Positions 63,201 through 64,000 of a DNA stretch of 64,000 nt are shown here, one piece after another. The stretch spans positions 36,226 to 100,225 of the forward strand of contig PBID01000003.1 of assembly GCA_002719675.1 (NCBI GenBank), given 5' to 3'. Origin of the DNA: Chloroflexota bacterium. Lineage in GTDB: Bacteria > Chloroflexota > Dehalococcoidia > Lucifugimonadales > GCA-2719675. Both the position numbers and the translations under genes were made by a program. Each line of letters starts with the position of its first letter. Within the stretch, counting starts at the first letter, position 1. Below the pieces are notes generated by a model. It was not told the origin of the DNA, made no database searches, and worked only from the letters and a program-made list of their open reading frames with translations.

Positions 63201-64000
63201 TTGGATAACTAAACAGGCGGGGGCTATATCTAAAAATCACAATAATCCAAATGACAATTCTAACTCTACAATAGATGATGAAAAAATTAAATCTTGGTTG
63301 TCAAAACATGGTTTCGATTATGATGATGTTTTTGATAGCAAAATACTTGGTAAAGCCCGAGAGACATGCGTTAAGATCTGGTTAGATCTAATTGGAGTTG
63401 ACACCTCAAATATGTCTTCAGAAGAATTGATCAAGCATGCATTAAAACTTAATAGAGAAAGCCAGATGGCTTCTCCTAACTTAGGCAAATCCACTTTATA
63501 CGACGGCAGAACCGGAGAAAAATTTGACCAACCAATAGCTGTTGGTTATATTTACATGTTTAAACTTCTTCATCTAGTTGAAGACAAGATACACGCAAGG
63601 TCAACTGGCCCGTATTCTCTGATTACGCAGCAGCCATTAGGTGGAAAAGCACAATTTGGAGGCCAAAGGTTTGGAGAAATGGAAGTTTGGGCACTTGAAG
63701 CTTACAGTGCTGCTTATAACCTCCAAGAAATATTAACTGTAAAATCTGATGATGTAGTTGGTAGGGTAAAAACATACGAAGCAATAGTAAAAGGCGAAGA
63801 AATTGTACAACCAGGCATACCTGAATCTTTTCATGTTTTATTAAAAGAACTTCAAAGCCTAGGTTTATCTATTGAACTTCTGCAATCTAAATCTAATTCA
63901 ACTCCACTAGACATTCCTGAAGAGTTGAATTCAGATGAAGCTCACCTATTGGAAGGATTAGAAAACTCATTAGAATCTTCCGAAGAATCAACTGAAAGCA
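60256..64000 (+). CDS. rpoB: RNA polymerase beta subunit (3' partial)
   Basis: Open from the ATG at 60256 to the right edge, 1,248 residues seen. Landmarks: [12 protein letters not shown] near the start, [12 protein letters not shown], the rifampicin region [29 protein letters not shown] (about 395-425) and [16 protein letters not shown] after it. Further on are [45 protein letters not shown] and [17 protein letters not shown]. The E. coli Asp516, His526 and Ser531 equivalents are all unchanged, so it looks rifampicin-sensitive. AGGAG is 11 bases upstream. The C-terminus, which would normally be followed by rpoC, is not in the window. Confidence 0.97.
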   Translation, partial: MVGINNNIKTLNSNGNKKYYGKIDNILNVPNLIKVQTDSFNWFKTDGLEEVFKEISPVEDSPSGRFELNFLGHKFGEPKNSEKECKKREITFSAPLHVRVELKSKSPGPQEGERKIQDLFIGDIPIMSSTGTFIINGAERVVVSQLVRSPGAYFTVNNDPSSGRILASAKLIPHRGAWMEFETSNRDVISVKVDRKRKTPVSMLLRALGYTSNEEIMALFENVDTDPEHPYIRTTIERDTSVGSHDEALLELYKRLRPGEPPSIENARTLLDNLISNPRRYSLGRVGRYKLNKRLGDKDTTESTLSAQDIIGVLQTLIEINRGEKDPDDVDHLGNRRVRAVGELLQNQVRIGLTRMERVIKERMTIEMDSTQTTPAALINIRPIVAAIKEFFGGSQLSQFMDQTNPLAELTHKRRLSALGPGGLTRERAGFDVRDVHHSHYGRICPIETPEGPNIGLLGSMATYARTNEHGFIETPYRKINNTLKNTDSNLVGRTSGQKILNTEGKVLINTGKSISKGIFTRLSKLPDQDILVAPFVSNNPDDVVYLTADEEEIVHVAQANSPLDSLGQFINSEIETRFGESVSIEVPENIKYMDVSPMQLVSVSTSLIPFLEHNDGPRALMGSNMQRQAVPLIKPESPLVGTGMESKVARDSGQVTIAKSDGVVTQATGEQIIVESDQDEPDLYPLQKFTRSNQGTCINQRPIVNKGDLIHEGQILADSSSTANGELALGQNLLVGFMSWEGYNFEDAIIISEKLVRDDKFTSIHIEKHEIEARDTKLGPEEITRDIPNVAEDNLGNLDEMGIIRIGAEVGPADILVGKITPKGETELSAEEKLLRAIFGEKARDVKDSSLRVPHGERGKIIDVKILSKENGDSLPPGVNKLVRLWIAQTRKISVGDKMAGRHGNKGVISQILPEQDMPFLEDGTPLDIILNPIGVPSRMNLGQVLETHLGLAANDLSFRAITPVFDSATDVAIEDALSRSWITKQAGAISKNHNNPNDNSNSTIDDEKIKSWLSKHGFDYDDVFDSKILGKARETCVKIWLDLIGVDTSNMSSEELIKHALKLNRESQMASPNLGKSTLYDGRTGEKFDQPIAVGYIYMFKLLHLVEDKIHARSTGPYSLITQQPLGGKAQFGGQRFGEMEVWALEAYSAAYNLQEILTVKSDDVVGRVKTYEAIVKGEEIVQPGIPESFHVLLKELQSLGLSIELLQSKSNSTPLDIPEELNSDEAHLLEGLENSLESSEESTES

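Noticed and set aside
1..64000. tRNA, rRNA, phage, insertion-sequence or defence genes
   Set aside because: Reading all gaps over 80 bases and all open frames showed none; nothing supports a mobile or defence island here.

Overview
The window is AT-rich (about one third G+C by eye) and densely packed bacterial chromosome with the standard code, many TTG starts and very short or overlapping gene junctions. It is almost entirely core metabolism and information processing. Two neighbouring membrane-protein genes (a DUF2298/Chlor_Arch_YYY-type protein and an Agl23-like protein) belong to families best known from Chloroflexi and archaea. Together with the T-box-controlled ilv-leu operon and the streamlined gene packing, they point to a low-GC Chloroflexi, perhaps a marine SAR202/Dehalococcoidia-like lineage. 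That assignment is inference, because there is no 16S rRNA in the window.

Layout. 1-1705: DrrA/DrrB-type ABC exporter, cut at the left edge. 1711-5908 (minus): Nudix hydrolase, acetyltransferase, folC, fabF and a lipoprotein. 5909-14149 (plus): pyrimidine operon pyrR-pyrB-pyrC-carA-HAD phosphatase-carB behind an attenuator whose terminator arm carries the pyrR ribosome-binding site. 14200-15532: rpsF-ssb-rpsR with a strong promoter; S18 has a repetitive acidic tail. 15567-20633 (minus): NADH-oxidising module nuoE-nuoF-nuoG. 20738-30103: mostly minus-strand envelope and membrane genes (FAD oxidoreductase, flippase-like protein, Agl23-like and DUF2298 proteins, ftsY, a RimI-like acetyltransferase), interrupted by one plus-strand SDR dehydrogenase. 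30200-35424: ECF sigma factor, a DUF5667-like membrane protein (possible anti-sigma) and a two-subunit asymmetric ABC exporter. 35425-42750: a leucine T-box leader and ilvB-ilvN-ilvC-leuA-leuC-leuD. 42755-45356 (minus): modABC molybdate transporter. 45454-51585: nusA-infB-rbfA-truB, a 47-residue zinc-ribbon protein, then rplU-rpmA-rpmE. 51638-52543: DUF1385 membrane protein. 52546-55969 (minus): cobalamin adenosyltransferase and hisH-hisA-hisF-hisIE. 56059-57339 (minus): MFS transporter. 57559-60042: gyrA. 60256 to the right edge: rpoB, incomplete.

The most informative non-coding signals are the pyrR leader, the T-box leader with a readable CUC (Leu) specifier, and a terminator-like hairpin in the nusA leader that could give autogenous control. 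The most interesting gene neighbourhood is the set of archaeal-type envelope families at 20738-29438, whose function is not established. I found no tRNA, rRNA, CRISPR array, insertion sequence, prophage or obvious defence system, and no clearly new multi-gene system. The window reads as a streamlined housekeeping region with several unusual regulatory and protein-tail details.
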